This document shows positions 44,071 through 52,952 of a stretch of 64,000 bases of DNA, in pieces. A program made the translations under genes and the position numbers. Under the pieces are notes generated by a model. That model was not told where the DNA came from. It searched no databases and saw only the letters and a program-made list of their open reading frames with translations. Origin of the DNA: Kribbella sandramycini (GTDB taxonomy: Bacteria > Actinomycetota > Actinomycetes > Propionibacteriales > Kribbellaceae); contig NZ_JABJRC010000008.1 in the NCBI RefSeq assembly GCF_013131805.1, forward strand, positions 62,001 to 126,000, read 5' to 3'. Numbering within the stretch: position 1 is the first letter of the stretch; every line of letters begins with the position of its first letter.

Positions 44071-44207
44071 AAGTTCTTGCTCCGTTGGAACGTGACGGTT
44101 CGGTGCTTGAGTTGAGCACGGACTTTCATGTCGAACCCCTTGCCTGTAGGCGTCTTCGTGGTGCACAGTCGATAACAGACGCGATACCCCGATGACGGGA
44201 GGCGACG

Positions 44208-44438
44208 ATGGGCTTGAACCACTCCGAGGAAACGCACCAGCGTTTGGTGGAGAAAGTGCCCAAGTGCACCGGACGCGAGATGACCGAGTGGTTCCAGCTG
44301 ATGAACGACGGACCGTCGTTCCTGCGCTTCGACGACAGAGTGCGGTGGCTCTCCGGCGAGTACGAACTCGCGCACGGGCACGCAACTGCCATCGTCCACG
44401 AGTACGACCTCGTCAAAGCGCATCGGCGAATGGGCTGA
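44208..44438 (+). CDS. DUF4287-like small protein
   Basis: A 76-residue protein matching the short DUF4287 pattern: EETHQRLVEKVPKCTGREMT, then WFQLMNDGPSFL and a C-terminal GEYELAHGHATAIVHEYDL. Function unknown. GGGAGG lies five bases ahead of the ATG. A terminator hairpin follows. Confidence 0.75.
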   Translation: MGLNHSEETHQRLVEKVPKCTGREMTEWFQLMNDGPSFLRFDDRVRWLSGEYELAHGHATAIVHEYDLVKAHRRMG

Positions 44439-44469
44439 CAACCCGAACAGGAGAAGAGGTTTTTCCGCG

Positions 44470-44503
44470 GCGGCCGACCCCTACAGGTGGAGGGATCGGC
44501 CGC
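44470..44503. terminator. Terminator after the DUF4287 gene
   Basis: GCGGCCGA (44470-44477) pairs with TCGGCCGC (44496-44503); four inner pairs (44479-44482 with 44491-44494) extend the stem. It separates the convergent DUF4287 and VOC genes. Confidence 0.75.
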
Positions 44504-44519
44504 TGTCGTTTCCTAGGTA

Positions 44520-45608
44520 TTACTGGGGAAACGCAGGACTGAAGACCAACTCGTTGCCCTCGGGGTCGATGACCGTGCGGCGATCCGCTGACAGCTGCCC
44601 ACCGGCGGCCACAGCCTGCTCGACGCGTGCCGCGAGCTGGTCGTGCGGGATGCCGAGCTCGATCCGGATGCGGTTGCGCTGCGCCCGCCGGTCGACGTCG
44701 TTCGCCTGCATTTGCTGGAAGATCAGGCCGGGCCCGGCACCGCGCGGGTCGAAACTGTCCCCGGCTTCCCACCGCGGATCGGGGGTGTAGCCGAGCGCCG
44801 TCGTCCAGAATGCGTGGATTGCCGGGACGTCGACGGCGTCGATACCGATCTGCACGAACCGCGGCCGGGCCGGGTCTGCGGCCAGGCCTAACGCGTGGGC
44901 CGCGTTCTGGATCTGGACGGCGAGCTCGACGAACTGCCGACCGGCCTGCTCCCAGGCGTCTTTGCCGTGGTGGATGAGGACGCCGTCCGGACGGAGGTCG
45001 ATCATCAGCGGGAGGTCGGCCAGGTCGGCGACGGTTGTCGCCAGCTCGACAGCTTGCGTCGTCGGGTAGAAGACCATGGCGGCGAACAAGGTGTGCCAGT
45101 CGGCGGCTTCGGGCGCCAGCGGGTCGCCGGGGACCAGATCGAGCTCGTTGCCTTCGTCGTCGGCGAGCATGACGCCCCAGGGTCCGGTCGGCGTCCGGTC
45201 GCCGCGGGCTGCCTCGACGATCGAGGCCGGACGGACGACGTCCACGTGGAAGCGATTTCGCAGCGGGCGGATGTCGGTCGTCGGCCGGATGGCGAGCCGA
45301 GGGTCGTCGTCGAGCGCCATCGCCCAGAACTCCTGAATGCGAGCGGGATGGACGGCGTCGATGACGATGCGTAGTTCTTGGAGGCCGGTCGGGTCGCCCT
45401 CGGCGCCCGCGACTGCCGAGACCCGGCGGGCCGCCTCGGCGTCCGCTACTCGCACTCGGACGCCGGTTGGGCGGAGGTCGAGTTCGGCCGGTACGCCGGC
45501 CGCGGCGACTCGCTGGGCCAGCTCAGCGCCTGCGCTCAGCGAGGGCCGCTCGAACCACGTCATCGGACCGCGCCCGATTACTCGCCATCCCGGCATCCCG
45601 TCGTCCAT
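44520..45608 (-). CDS. Duplicated PCD-like/VOC (glyoxalase-type) protein
   Basis: A 362-residue protein made of two similar halves. Each half has a segment resembling pterin-4a-carbinolamine dehydratase (VELATTVADLADLPLMIDLR in the second; AGAELAQRVAAAGVPAELDL in the first) followed by a VOC/glyoxalase module (IDAVHPARIQEFWAMALDDD and IDAVDVPAIHAFWTTALGYT) that ends with DPEGNEL or DDEGNEL. Binding activity is likely but catalysis is unknown, since PCD catalytic His residues are not evident. ATG 45608, with ATG 45596 as an alternative. Confidence 0.75.
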   Translation of the reverse strand: MDDGMPGWRVIGRGPMTWFERPSLSAGAELAQRVAAAGVPAELDLRPTGVRVRVADAEAARRVSAVAGAEGDPTGLQELRIVIDAVHPARIQEFWAMALDDDPRLAIRPTTDIRPLRNRFHVDVVRPASIVEAARGDRTPTGPWGVMLADDEGNELDLVPGDPLAPEAADWHTLFAAMVFYPTTQAVELATTVADLADLPLMIDLRPDGVLIHHGKDAWEQAGRQFVELAVQIQNAAHALGLAADPARPRFVQIGIDAVDVPAIHAFWTTALGYTPDPRWEAGDSFDPRGAGPGLIFQQMQANDVDRRAQRNRIRIELGIPHDQLAARVEQAVAAGGQLSADRRTVIDPEGNELVFSPAFPQ

Positions 45609-45646
45609 GCCGTCAGCGTAGGACCGGACGTTCGGCGGCAGAACGG

Positions 45647-45683
45647 CCGGAGGGCCGGACCCTGGTGTGGGCCGGCCCTCCGG
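45647..45683 (-). terminator. Terminator after the Bax-inhibitor-like gene
   Basis: CCGGAGGGCCGG (45647-45658) pairs perfectly with CCGGCCCTCCGG (45672-45683) around a 13-base loop, 22 bases beyond the minus-strand stop. Confidence 0.8.
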
Positions 45684-45705
45684 ATTGTTCGGTGTTACGG
45701 GGTGA

Positions 45706-46542
45706 TCAGTCGCCGCCGCGCAGGATGGCGAGGATGCGCAGGATGTTCCAGTACAGCCAGACCAGCGTGACGGTCAGGCCGAAGGCCGCGCGCCAGGCCT
45801 CGTTCTGCGGGGCGCCCGCGCGGATGCCCTGCTCGACCATGTCGAAGTCGAGGATCAGGTTGAACACGGCCAGACCGGCGCCGAGGAAGGCGAACAGCAG
45901 GCCCAGCGGGCCCATCCCGCTGATCCCGGTGGTGAGACCGAACAGCCCCAGCACGAAGTTGATCAGCAGCACCCCCGCGAAGCCCATCGTGGCCAGGATG
46001 ACCATCTTCTGGAATCGCGGCGTCACCTTGATCGCGAAGTACTTGTACGTCGCCAGCGTCAGCGCGAAGGTCACCAGCGTCGCCAGCACCGCCTGCACGA
46101 CGATCGCCGAACTGCCGACGTACACCGCGAAGAACTTGGAGCCGATCCCGAGGAACGCGCCCTCGGCGACGGCGTACGCCATCAGCACCGCGGGGTTGAT
46201 CCGCCGCGAGAACGACAGCACCATCGCGATCGCGAACGCGACCAGCGCGCCGCCGATCAGCGTCGGCGTGACGAGCGCCTGCGGCACGAACCACCACGCG
46301 AGGGCCGCCGCGGCCACCACGACACCGAGCGTCGCCGCCGTCTTCACGATCACGTCGTCCAGCGTCATCGGCCGGCTGTCGGCGCCCTGGTACTGCTGGG
46401 GCGGCATGCCCGGTCCGCCGTACTGGCCGGGCTGCTGACCGTAAGGACCCGGCTGACCGTACGGAGCGGCCCCCGGATAAGCCTGGCCATGGCCAGGCGC
46501 GAATGCACTCGACCGGTTCAGGACCGGGTTACTGCTCTGCAT
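45706..46542 (-). CDS. Bax inhibitor-1/YccA-like membrane protein
   Basis: A 278-residue protein. A Pro/Gly/Gln/Tyr-rich cytosolic N-terminus of about 55 residues (APYGQPGPYGQQPGQYGG) precedes seven membrane helices with the family pattern, including the acidic end DFDMVEQGIRAGAPQNEAWR and the final helix. Relatives form pH-sensitive calcium leaks. I chose ATG 46542 because AGGAGG precedes it by 5 bases; the frame opens 7 codons earlier. Confidence 0.85.
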   Translation of the reverse strand: MQSSNPVLNRSSAFAPGHGQAYPGAAPYGQPGPYGQQPGQYGGPGMPPQQYQGADSRPMTLDDVIVKTAATLGVVVAAAALAWWFVPQALVTPTLIGGALVAFAIAMVLSFSRRINPAVLMAYAVAEGAFLGIGSKFFAVYVGSSAIVVQAVLATLVTFALTLATYKYFAIKVTPRFQKMVILATMGFAGVLLINFVLGLFGLTTGISGMGPLGLLFAFLGAGLAVFNLILDFDMVEQGIRAGAPQNEAWRAAFGLTVTLVWLYWNILRILAILRGGD

Positions 46543-46701
46543 GTCTTCCTCCTGATGACCCACATCCGGGGCCGTGTCGAAATACTACGTTCCCACCCTT
46601 AACAACATCTGAGAATCACCCCCTCGTTCCCCAACCGAAACCCCAACCCCAGATTTTCAATCGGTTCCCGATGTTTTTCCGCGGTTTGCAGGCACGGCGG
46701 G

Positions 46702-46731
46702 GCGTCGTACCTGGTGAGGCAGGTACGACGC
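46702..46731 (-). terminator. Terminator after the DUF4118 gene
   Basis: GCGTCGTACCT (46702-46712) pairs perfectly with AGGTACGACGC (46721-46731) around an 8-base loop. The remaining 150 bases up to the next start show no gene. Confidence 0.75.
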
Positions 46732-46772
46732 TTGCCGGCGGCCACCCGGGACGTGGTGCTCCCGCAGGCCGG

Positions 46773-47522
46773 TCAGTGGGGTTGCGGCGCCAGGGCGTGG
46801 GCGAGCTGGCCGGCCAGGGCGGCGGCTACTTGGCGTTGCTGGAGGTCGGGGTAGCTGATGTGGGTGGCGGCGGTGAGGAGGAAGCGGCCGCGGGTGCGGC
46901 CGGCGTGCTGGACGGGGAGCTCGATCTCGGCGTTCGTGGGCAGGCCGTCGCGTTCGACCTTGAGGACGCGACCGCCGCGGGTGACCGTGCCGTCCGGGTT
47001 CAGCCGGGGCGCCGTCGTCCGGTTGTCGCCGGCAACGAAACGTGCGCCGTCGAGGCGTAGTACGACGGTCAGTTGCGCGCTCACCTGATCGATCAGCTCC
47101 TGCGTCGAGCCGCCGGCCGCGACCGCCTGCGAGGTGGCCAGAACGCCGTCCAGGTAGCCGCGATGCCTTGATGCGCGAGCTTGTTGCCGACGGCCCCAGA
47201 TCGCGAGCTCGCTGACCGCGACCCCGATCAGCACCAGCAGAATCGTGGTCTCGACGTCGTCCCTGCTGTTGATCGTCAACCGGTGGTAGGGAACCGTCAG
47301 GAAGAAGTCGAACCAGACCGCGCTCGACGCCGCCGCGAGCAGCCCGGCCGGGCGATACCCGAACGCCGCCACCCCGACGATCACCACGGCCAGCACGAGC
47401 GCCGCGTTCGCATTGTCGAAGCTCGCCCGCGCCAGGGCCAGCGCCGCACATGCGGCGGGCGGGACAACCAACGCGGCGGCAACCAACCCCTTGCGGTTCA
47501 CACTTCCATTGACCCTCCGCAC
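46773..47522 (-). CDS. DUF4118 (KdpD-like) membrane sensor without kinase
   Basis: A 249-residue protein with four N-terminal membrane helices and the DUF4118 signature ALVLAVVIVGVAAFGYRPAG followed by WFDFFLTVPYHRLTI, as in KdpD. The C-terminal 120 residues look like a GAF-type domain (STQELIDQVSAQLTVVLRLD), and there is no histidine kinase domain. GTG 47522 follows AAAGGAGG closely and is preferred over TTG 47537. Function unknown; it may sense something for a partner kinase. Confidence 0.75.
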   Translation of the reverse strand: MRRVNGSVNRKGLVAAALVVPPAACAALALARASFDNANAALVLAVVIVGVAAFGYRPAGLLAAASSAVWFDFFLTVPYHRLTINSRDDVETTILLVLIGVAVSELAIWGRRQQARASRHRGYLDGVLATSQAVAAGGSTQELIDQVSAQLTVVLRLDGARFVAGDNRTTAPRLNPDGTVTRGGRVLKVERDGLPTNAEIELPVQHAGRTRGRFLLTAATHISYPDLQQRQVAAALAGQLAHALAPQPH

Positions 47523-47606
47523 CCCACCTCCTTTCAATCCCTCTCACAAACGTCTATCAGCCGTAATCCATTGGCCACCTTCCATCGCGGGCCCTAGCGT
47601 CGGGGC

Positions 47607-48344
47607 ATGGACGAGCTCTGGACGCGCGAAGTGGCCGCGGCGTACGACACACCTGGGGTCGGGATGTTCGCCGACGAGGTGCTGGAGCCGACGACCGAGC
47701 GGCTGGCGGAGCTGGCGGCCGGCGGGCGGGCGCTCGAGTTCGCGATCGGGACCGGCCGGGTCGCGCTGCCGCTGGCGGCGCGTGGCGTGCCGGTCAGCGG
47801 GATCGAGCTGTCCGAGCCGATGGTCGAGCAGTTGCGGACGAAGGCCGGCGAGACGGGGATCCCGGTCGTGATCGGCGATATGGCCGGCACCCGCGTCGAC
47901 GGGGAGTTCGCGCTGGTCTACCTGGTCTTCAACACGATCTCGAACCTGCTCACCCAGGAAGAACAGGTCGCCTGCTTCCGCAACGCCGCCCGCCACCTCT
48001 CCCCCGGCGGCGCCTTCGTCATCGAGCTCTGGGTCCCCGAGCTACGCCGCCTCCCACCTGGCACCCCCGCCACCGTAGGCATCGCCGACCCCGGCTACAT
48101 CCTGCTCGACACGTACGACGTCCTCCGCCAGCACGTCACCTCACACCACTTCCACTTCACCCCCGGCAGCACCGAGGCCCACCTCGGCCGCACCCCGCAC
48201 CGCTACATCTGGCCCGCCGAACTCGACCTGATGGCCCAACTGGCCGGCTTCACCCTCGAATCCCGCCACGCCGATTGGTCCGGCGCCGAGTTCACCGCCG
48301 ACTCCCCCTCCCACATCTCCGTCTACCGCCTGCCCGCCGACTGA
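47607..48344 (+). CDS. Class I SAM-dependent methyltransferase
   Basis: A 245-residue protein with motif I ALEFAIGTGRVALPLA near 43, SGIELSEPM for the ribose-binding acidic residue and LVYLVFNTISNLL as motif IV. It resembles small-molecule methyltransferases. The acceptor is unknown. ATG at 47607. Confidence 0.85.
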   Translation: MDELWTREVAAAYDTPGVGMFADEVLEPTTERLAELAAGGRALEFAIGTGRVALPLAARGVPVSGIELSEPMVEQLRTKAGETGIPVVIGDMAGTRVDGEFALVYLVFNTISNLLTQEEQVACFRNAARHLSPGGAFVIELWVPELRRLPPGTPATVGIADPGYILLDTYDVLRQHVTSHHFHFTPGSTEAHLGRTPHRYIWPAELDLMAQLAGFTLESRHADWSGAEFTADSPSHISVYRLPAD

Positions 48345-48421
48345 CTTCTTGCGGTTGCGTGACGGGTGGGCGGATAGCTGTCGGTGGGTGGGGAACAGGG
48401 CCACGATAGGGCCGTGGGACC

Positions 48422-48497
48422 TCACTCCAGGGAGGGATTTCGGTGGGTGAGATCACTCCCGGGAGGGTTTGTGAAAGTTTTCACGAACGCGTAACCT
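48422..48497 (+). promoter_or_regulatory. NDH-2 promoter with tandem repeats
   Basis: Two near-identical 15-base repeats, TCACTCCAGGGAGGG (48422-48436) and TCACTCCCGGGAGGG (48453-48467), are 31 bases apart, and the second holds the palindrome CTCCCGGGAG. GTGAAA-GT-TTTCAC (48471-48484) follows. TTGTGA (48469-48474) and TAACCT (48492-48497), 17 bases apart, give a promoter for the NADH dehydrogenase gene. Confidence 0.65.
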
Positions 48498-48542
48498 GAA
48501 GTAGACATGAAGTCGGAGAACCACTCAGGGAGAGTGAACCGC

Positions 48543-49850
48543 ATGACAGCCCAGGTGCCGCACATCCTCGTCGTCGGAGGCGGTTACGTCGGGATGTACA
48601 CCGCGTACGGACTGCGTCGGGCGGCCCGGAAAGGCAAGATCCGGGTCACCGTGGTCGACCCGCGGTCGGTGATGACCTACCAGCCGTTCCTGCCCGAGGC
48701 GGCGGCCGGATCGGTGGAGCCGCGGCACGTGGTGGTGCCGCTGCGCAAGACGCTCAAGGGCTGCCGCGTGGTGACCGGCCGGGTGACCGGGATCGACCAC
48801 GCGCACAAGGTCGCGAAGGTGCTGCCCGAGGAGGGCCCGGCGTACGAGCTGGCCTACGACCAGGTCGTGGTCGCGCTCGGCTCGATCGCGCGCACGCTGC
48901 CGATCCCCGGCCTGGCCGAGGAGGCCGCCGGGTTCAAGAACGTCGAAGAGGCGATCGCCCTGCGCAACAAGGTGCTCGACCGGCTGGACGTCGCCAGCTC
49001 GCAGCCCGACCCGGCGCTGCGCAAGGCCGCGCTCACCTTCGTCTTCGTCGGCGGCGGGTACGCCGGGGTCGAGGCGTTCGCCGAGCTCGAGGACATGGCC
49101 CGCTACGCCACCCGGTACTACGACAACATCCAGCCGTCGGACATGCGCTGGGTACTCGTCGAGGCGACCAACCGGATCCTGCCCGAGGTCGGCCCGGATC
49201 TCGGCAAGTACACCGTCGACCAGCTCCGCAAGCGGAACATGGACATCAAGCTGGAGACCCGGCTGGAGTCCTGCGAGAAGGGCCGCGTGGTGCTCAGCGA
49301 CGGCGAGGAGTTCGACGCCGACACGATCGTCTGGACGGCCGGTGTAAAGGCGAACCCGGCGCTGGCCGGCACCGACTTCCCGCTCGACGAGCGCGGCCGG
49401 GTCAAGTGCCTGCCGAACCTGCGGATCGAGGGCGTGGACGACGCCTGGTCGGCCGGCGACAACGCCGCCGTACCGGATCTGACCGCCGAGCCCGGCGTCT
49501 TCTGCGCGCCGAACGCACAGCACGCCGTCCGCCAGGCGCACCAGCTCGCGGCGAACATCCTGCGCACCGTCGACGGCAAGACGCCGACCGACTACAAGCA
49601 CAAGTACGTCGGCTCGGTCGCCAGCCTCGGCCTGCACAAGGGCGTCGCCCAGCTGTTCGGGATCAAGATCAAGGGCTGGCCGGCCTGGTTCGTGCACCGC
49701 AGCTACCACGTCAGCCGCGTGCCCACCTTCAACCGCAAGGCCCGCGTCGTCCTCGACTGGACGCTGGCGCTGTTCTTCCGGCGCGAGGTCACCTCGCTGG
49801 GTACCCTGCAGGCGCCGCGCGAGGAGTTCCGCCGGGCGACGCAGTCCTAG
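48543..49850 (+). CDS. ndh: Type II NADH dehydrogenase (NDH-2)
   Basis: A 435-residue flavoprotein. HILVVGGGYVGMYTAYGL binds FAD and VFVGGGYAGVEAFAELEDMA near 165 binds NADH; the segments DADTIVWTAGVKAN and GVDDAWSAGDNAAVPD are family signatures. The C-terminal amphipathic region fits a peripheral membrane enzyme that passes electrons from NADH to quinone without pumping protons. ATG 48543 follows GGGAGAG; ATG 48507 is possible. The stop overlaps that of the convergent response regulator. Confidence 0.9.
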   Translation: MTAQVPHILVVGGGYVGMYTAYGLRRAARKGKIRVTVVDPRSVMTYQPFLPEAAAGSVEPRHVVVPLRKTLKGCRVVTGRVTGIDHAHKVAKVLPEEGPAYELAYDQVVVALGSIARTLPIPGLAEEAAGFKNVEEAIALRNKVLDRLDVASSQPDPALRKAALTFVFVGGGYAGVEAFAELEDMARYATRYYDNIQPSDMRWVLVEATNRILPEVGPDLGKYTVDQLRKRNMDIKLETRLESCEKGRVVLSDGEEFDADTIVWTAGVKANPALAGTDFPLDERGRVKCLPNLRIEGVDDAWSAGDNAAVPDLTAEPGVFCAPNAQHAVRQAHQLAANILRTVDGKTPTDYKHKYVGSVASLGLHKGVAQLFGIKIKGWPAWFVHRSYHVSRVPTFNRKARVVLDWTLALFFRREVTSLGTLQAPREEFRRATQS

Positions 49851-50503
49851 TCGTGGAGTAGGCCCGCGTCGTGCACCAGCAGCGCGATCTGCACCCGGTT
49901 GTTCAGATCGAGTTTGGTCAGGATGCGCGAGACATGCGTCTTCACCGTGGGGACGCTCAGGTAGAGCGAGGCGCTGATCTCGGCGTTCGACTTCCCCTCA
50001 CCGACCGCGACGGCAATCTCCCGCTCGCGGTCGTTGAGGGTGTCGAGCCGCCGGACGGCCCTCGCCTTGCGCTCGTCCTGGCCGGACGCCGCGACCCGGG
50101 TGATCAGCCGTTTGGTGACCGCGGGCGACAGGACCGGCTGACCGCCCGCGACCCGGCGTACCGATTCGACGATCTCGCCCGGCGGGGTGTCCTTCAGGAC
50201 GAACCCGGCCGCGCCGGCGCGGAGCGCCCGGAGTACGTGCTCGTCGGCGTCGAACGTGGTCAGGATGATGATCTCGGGGGCGCCCGGGCGGCGGCGTACG
50301 GTCTCGGTCGTGGTCAGGCCGTCGGTGCCGGGCATCCGGATGTCCATCAGGACGACATCCGGCGCGAGGCGCTCGATCAGGCCCGGTACGCCGCTGCCGT
50401 CGCCGGCCTCGCCGACCACGCGGATGTCCTCGGCGCCGCCGAGCATCAGCTTGAGGCCGGCGCGGAGCAGCGGGTCGTCGTCGACGATCAGTACCCGGAT
50501 CAT
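49847..50503 (-). CDS. NarL/LuxR-type response regulator
   Basis: A 218-residue regulator. The receiver domain starts MIRVLIVDDDPLLRAGL (acidic pocket), with the phospho-accepting Asp in VVLMDIRMPGTDGL near 54 and the Lys in FVLKDTPP. The LuxR helix-turn-helix is LNDREREIAVAVGEGKSNAE and onward near 150-205. The ATG at 50503 overlaps the kinase stop by ATGA. It acts with the kinase encoded just upstream. Confidence 0.93.
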   Translation of the reverse strand: MIRVLIVDDDPLLRAGLKLMLGGAEDIRVVGEAGDGSGVPGLIERLAPDVVLMDIRMPGTDGLTTTETVRRRPGAPEIIILTTFDADEHVLRALRAGAAGFVLKDTPPGEIVESVRRVAGGQPVLSPAVTKRLITRVAASGQDERKARAVRRLDTLNDREREIAVAVGEGKSNAEISASLYLSVPTVKTHVSRILTKLDLNNRVQIALLVHDAGLLHD

Positions 50504-51618
50504 GCCGGCCACGGTAGCCAGGCGTGCAGCCGGAAGTCGCCCTCGGGGGTGCGGCCGTACTCGACGCGGCCCTCGACGAGCGCGGCGCGTTCGGTCAGGC
50601 CGAGCAGGCCCTGGCCCTCACCGCGCCGCCGGTTCGGGGCCGGGTTGCGGACCTCGACCGTCAGGCCGTTGCCGGGGGCACCGGCCAGGGCGATCGTGAC
50701 CGGCTCGCCGGGGGCGTGTTTCATCGCGTTCGTCAGGCCCTCCTGGACGATCCGGTACGCCGTCCGCCCGACGTGATCGGGGAGCGTGCCGGCGACGTCC
50801 AGCGTCAGCTCGACCGGTAGGCCGGCCTCTTGAGCGCCCTCGACCAGCGCTGGGAGGTCGGCGAAGGCCGGCTGCGGCAGCTCCCCGACCGGAGCGCGCA
50901 GGACGCCGATCACCTCACGGAGATCTTGGAGCGCCTGGTGCGCGCTGGCTCTGATGACCTCCGCCGCGCTCGCGACCTCCTCGGTCGAGGCGTCCGGCCG
51001 GTAGGCGAGGGCGCCGGCGTGCACGCTGAGCAGGGAGAGCCGGTGGCCGAGGACGTCGTGCATCTCGCGGGCGATCTCCTCGCGGGCCCGCAGCTGGCCC
51101 TGTTCAGCCTGCAGCTTCGCGACGGTCTCGGCCCGATCCGCGCGGTCGCGGAGGGTCTGCATGAGCTGGCGGCGGGAGCGGATGTAGAGCCCCCACCCGG
51201 CGACGGCGATGTAGAGCGCGATGACGGCGACCGCCAGCGCGCCGCTCTCCGGCGGCTTTTTCACCTGAAGGTAGAAAAACAGGGAGATCGAGTTGACGCC
51301 GAAGACGAGCAGGGTGGTCCGGAGCGGCCGGTAGACCGCCACCGACAGGATCAGCACCAGGCCCGCGGCGCTGGCGGATTCGGAGAAGACCGAGATCACC
51401 GAGGCGATCAGCGCGAGCTGGACCGGCCAGCGGCGGCGGAACCAGATCGCGATGCAGAGCGCCAGGCCGAGGATCAGGTCCAGCAGGATGACGAACTCGC
51501 GGCTGCCGGGCTCGACGCTGTCCTCGAAGATCGCGAGGCCGAAGATCAGCGCGAACAGGAAGACGGCCGTGTCGACGGCCCAGTCGCGCGGGCTGCGGCG
51601 ATGCGACGGCCGGTTCAT
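50500..51618 (-). CDS. NarL-type sensor histidine kinase
   Basis: A 372-residue kinase. About five N-terminal membrane helices (roughly residues 18-150) are followed by a coiled linker, the HisKA_3 box EEIAREMHDVLGHRLSLLSV with the phospho-His, and a C-terminal HATPase with NAMKHAPGEP (N box), GEGQGLLGLTERA (G box). ATG 51618 is used because the frame upstream is Gly/Ala/Thr-rich and lies in the intergenic region. The signal is unknown. It forms an operon with the response regulator. Confidence 0.92.
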   Translation of the reverse strand: MNRPSHRRSPRDWAVDTAVFLFALIFGLAIFEDSVEPGSREFVILLDLILGLALCIAIWFRRRWPVQLALIASVISVFSESASAAGLVLILSVAVYRPLRTTLLVFGVNSISLFFYLQVKKPPESGALAVAVIALYIAVAGWGLYIRSRRQLMQTLRDRADRAETVAKLQAEQGQLRAREEIAREMHDVLGHRLSLLSVHAGALAYRPDASTEEVASAAEVIRASAHQALQDLREVIGVLRAPVGELPQPAFADLPALVEGAQEAGLPVELTLDVAGTLPDHVGRTAYRIVQEGLTNAMKHAPGEPVTIALAGAPGNGLTVEVRNPAPNRRRGEGQGLLGLTERAALVEGRVEYGRTPEGDFRLHAWLPWPA

Positions 51619-51722
51619 GGGACGAATGTAGCGCCGGGCGGCCGCCGTACCGGCTGTTCCGGGGCGTCCGGATACCGAAGTCGGTGTGATCGTCACCTTT
51701 GGTCGGCGGTAGGTTGCCGGGC

Positions 51723-52229
51723 ATGAGTCAGCTCGCCGTCACCGTCATCGGCCCGGACCGCCCGGGCATCATCGCCGACGTCACCGAGGCCCTCGCCGGG
51801 ACCGGAGTCAACCTCGAGGACTCCACGATGACGCTGCTGCGCGGTCATTTCGCGATGATGATGGTCTGCTCGGGCTCCCTCGACGAGGTCAAGGCCGCCG
51901 TCGAGCCGCTCCGCGGCGACCTGGTGATCACGGTCCGCGCGATGGGCCCCGAACACGCCCACGCCGCGATCGGGCCGTCGTACCTGCTCAGCGTGCACGG
52001 CGCGGACCGGCCGGGCATCGTCGCCGCCGTCACCCGGATGCTGGCCGCGGCCGGCGGCACCGTCACCGACCTGGCGACCCGGCTGAGCGGCGACCTCTAC
52101 GTCCTGACCGCGGAGGTCGAGCTACCGCTGACCGCCGACCTGGAGACCCTTGACCGGGCCCTGGAGATCACCGCCGAGGAGCTCGGCGTCGGCGTCACCC
52201 TGAGCCCGGCGGAGAGCGACGACCTGTGA
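51723..52229 (+). CDS. Double ACT-domain protein (GcvR-like)
   Basis: A 168-residue protein with two ACT domains: residues 3-75 (VTVIGPDRPGIIADVTEALA) and 87-160 (SVHGADRPGIVAAVTRMLAA). The DRPGI motifs bind amino acids in this family. GcvR-like proteins modulate the glycine-cleavage regulator in other bacteria, but here only ligand binding can be inferred. It is followed by a peptide deformylase gene with a GTGA overlap. Confidence 0.88.
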   Translation: MSQLAVTVIGPDRPGIIADVTEALAGTGVNLEDSTMTLLRGHFAMMMVCSGSLDEVKAAVEPLRGDLVITVRAMGPEHAHAAIGPSYLLSVHGADRPGIVAAVTRMLAAAGGTVTDLATRLSGDLYVLTAEVELPLTADLETLDRALEITAEELGVGVTLSPAESDDL

Positions 52230-52792
52230 CCGTCGCGCACCTCAACCAGACCCTCGCCGCCTGGAGTCCCGCCCAGCTCGGCCTGGTCGGCGACGTCCTG
52301 GAAGTGGTCCGCGCCCCGCACCCCGTGCTGGCCGCGACCGGCGCTCCCGTCGACCCCCTCGACCCCACCATGGTCGCCCTGGCCGCCGACCTCGTCGCCA
52401 CCATGCGCGTCTCCCCCGGCTGCGTCGGCCTCGCCGCCCCCCAGGTCGGCATCTCCGCCCAGATGTTCGCCCTCGACGTCACCGGCCACCCCAAGACCCG
52501 CACCTGTCACGGCGTCTTCGTCCTCTGCAACGCAGTCATCACCGAAGCCACCCGCCAGGAGAAGGCCCGCGAGGGCTGCATGTCCGTCCCCGACTTCACC
52601 GGCGACGTCAAACGCGCCACCCGCCTCACCGTCACCGGCACCCTCCCCGGCACCACCGACCACGTCACCATCACCACCGACGCCTTCGAAGCCCGCGCCC
52701 TCCAGCACGAGATCGACCACTGCAACGGCAAACTCTTCCTCGACCGCGTAGCCGGCGCCCACGCCGTCCACCCCCGCAAGAACTACCAATAA
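52226..52792 (+). CDS. def: Peptide deformylase
   Basis: A 188-residue metalloenzyme that removes the formyl group from new proteins. The three family motifs are present: GLAAPQVG near 69, EGCMSVP near 115 (Cys metal ligand) and QHEIDHCNG near 155 (HExxH). The usual EGCLSVP has Met here. GTG at 52226 overlaps the stop of the ACT-domain gene. It lies 17 bases upstream of the tRNA-Leu gene. Confidence 0.92.
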   Translation: MTVAHLNQTLAAWSPAQLGLVGDVLEVVRAPHPVLAATGAPVDPLDPTMVALAADLVATMRVSPGCVGLAAPQVGISAQMFALDVTGHPKTRTCHGVFVLCNAVITEATRQEKAREGCMSVPDFTGDVKRATRLTVTGTLPGTTDHVTITTDAFEARALQHEIDHCNGKLFLDRVAGAHAVHPRKNYQ

Positions 52793-52808
52793 CGTACTCT
52801 CGACCCGC

Positions 52809-52889
52809 GCCCGGGTGGCGGAACGGCAGACGCAGCGAGCTTAAACCTCGCAGCCGAAAGGCATACGGGTTCGAATCCCGTCCCGGGCA
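52809..52889 (+). tRNA. tRNA-Leu(UAA), bldA-like
   Basis: GCCCGGG (52809-52815) and CCCGGGC (52882-52888) form the acceptor stem with discriminator A. The anticodon stem GCGAG/CTCGC encloses the loop CTTAAAC, giving anticodon TAA, which reads UUA. A class II variable arm (GCC-GAAA-GGC) and a T-arm with TTCGAAT are clear. It is the tRNA type known as bldA in Streptomyces. The integrative element begins at its 3' end. Confidence 0.95.
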
Positions 52890-52909
52890 CCCCCTCCTGA
52901 CCAGGCTAT

Positions 52910-52925
52910 ATTCCCGATGGGGAAT
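52910..52925. repeat. Short inverted repeat next to attL
   Basis: ATTCCC-GATG-GGGAAT, just past the tRNA end. It could be a core-type or accessory binding site at the attachment region. Confidence 0.35.
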
Positions 52926-52952
52926 GTTCATCGCCGCCGATTCGGCCGGATC

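Noticed and set aside
44067..44129. 20-codon minus-strand ORF (MKVRAQLKHRTVTFQRSKNF) with an AAGGGG upstream
   Set aside because: Too short, no clear homology (ribosomal L36 does not fit) and it lies at the end of the hydrolase gene.
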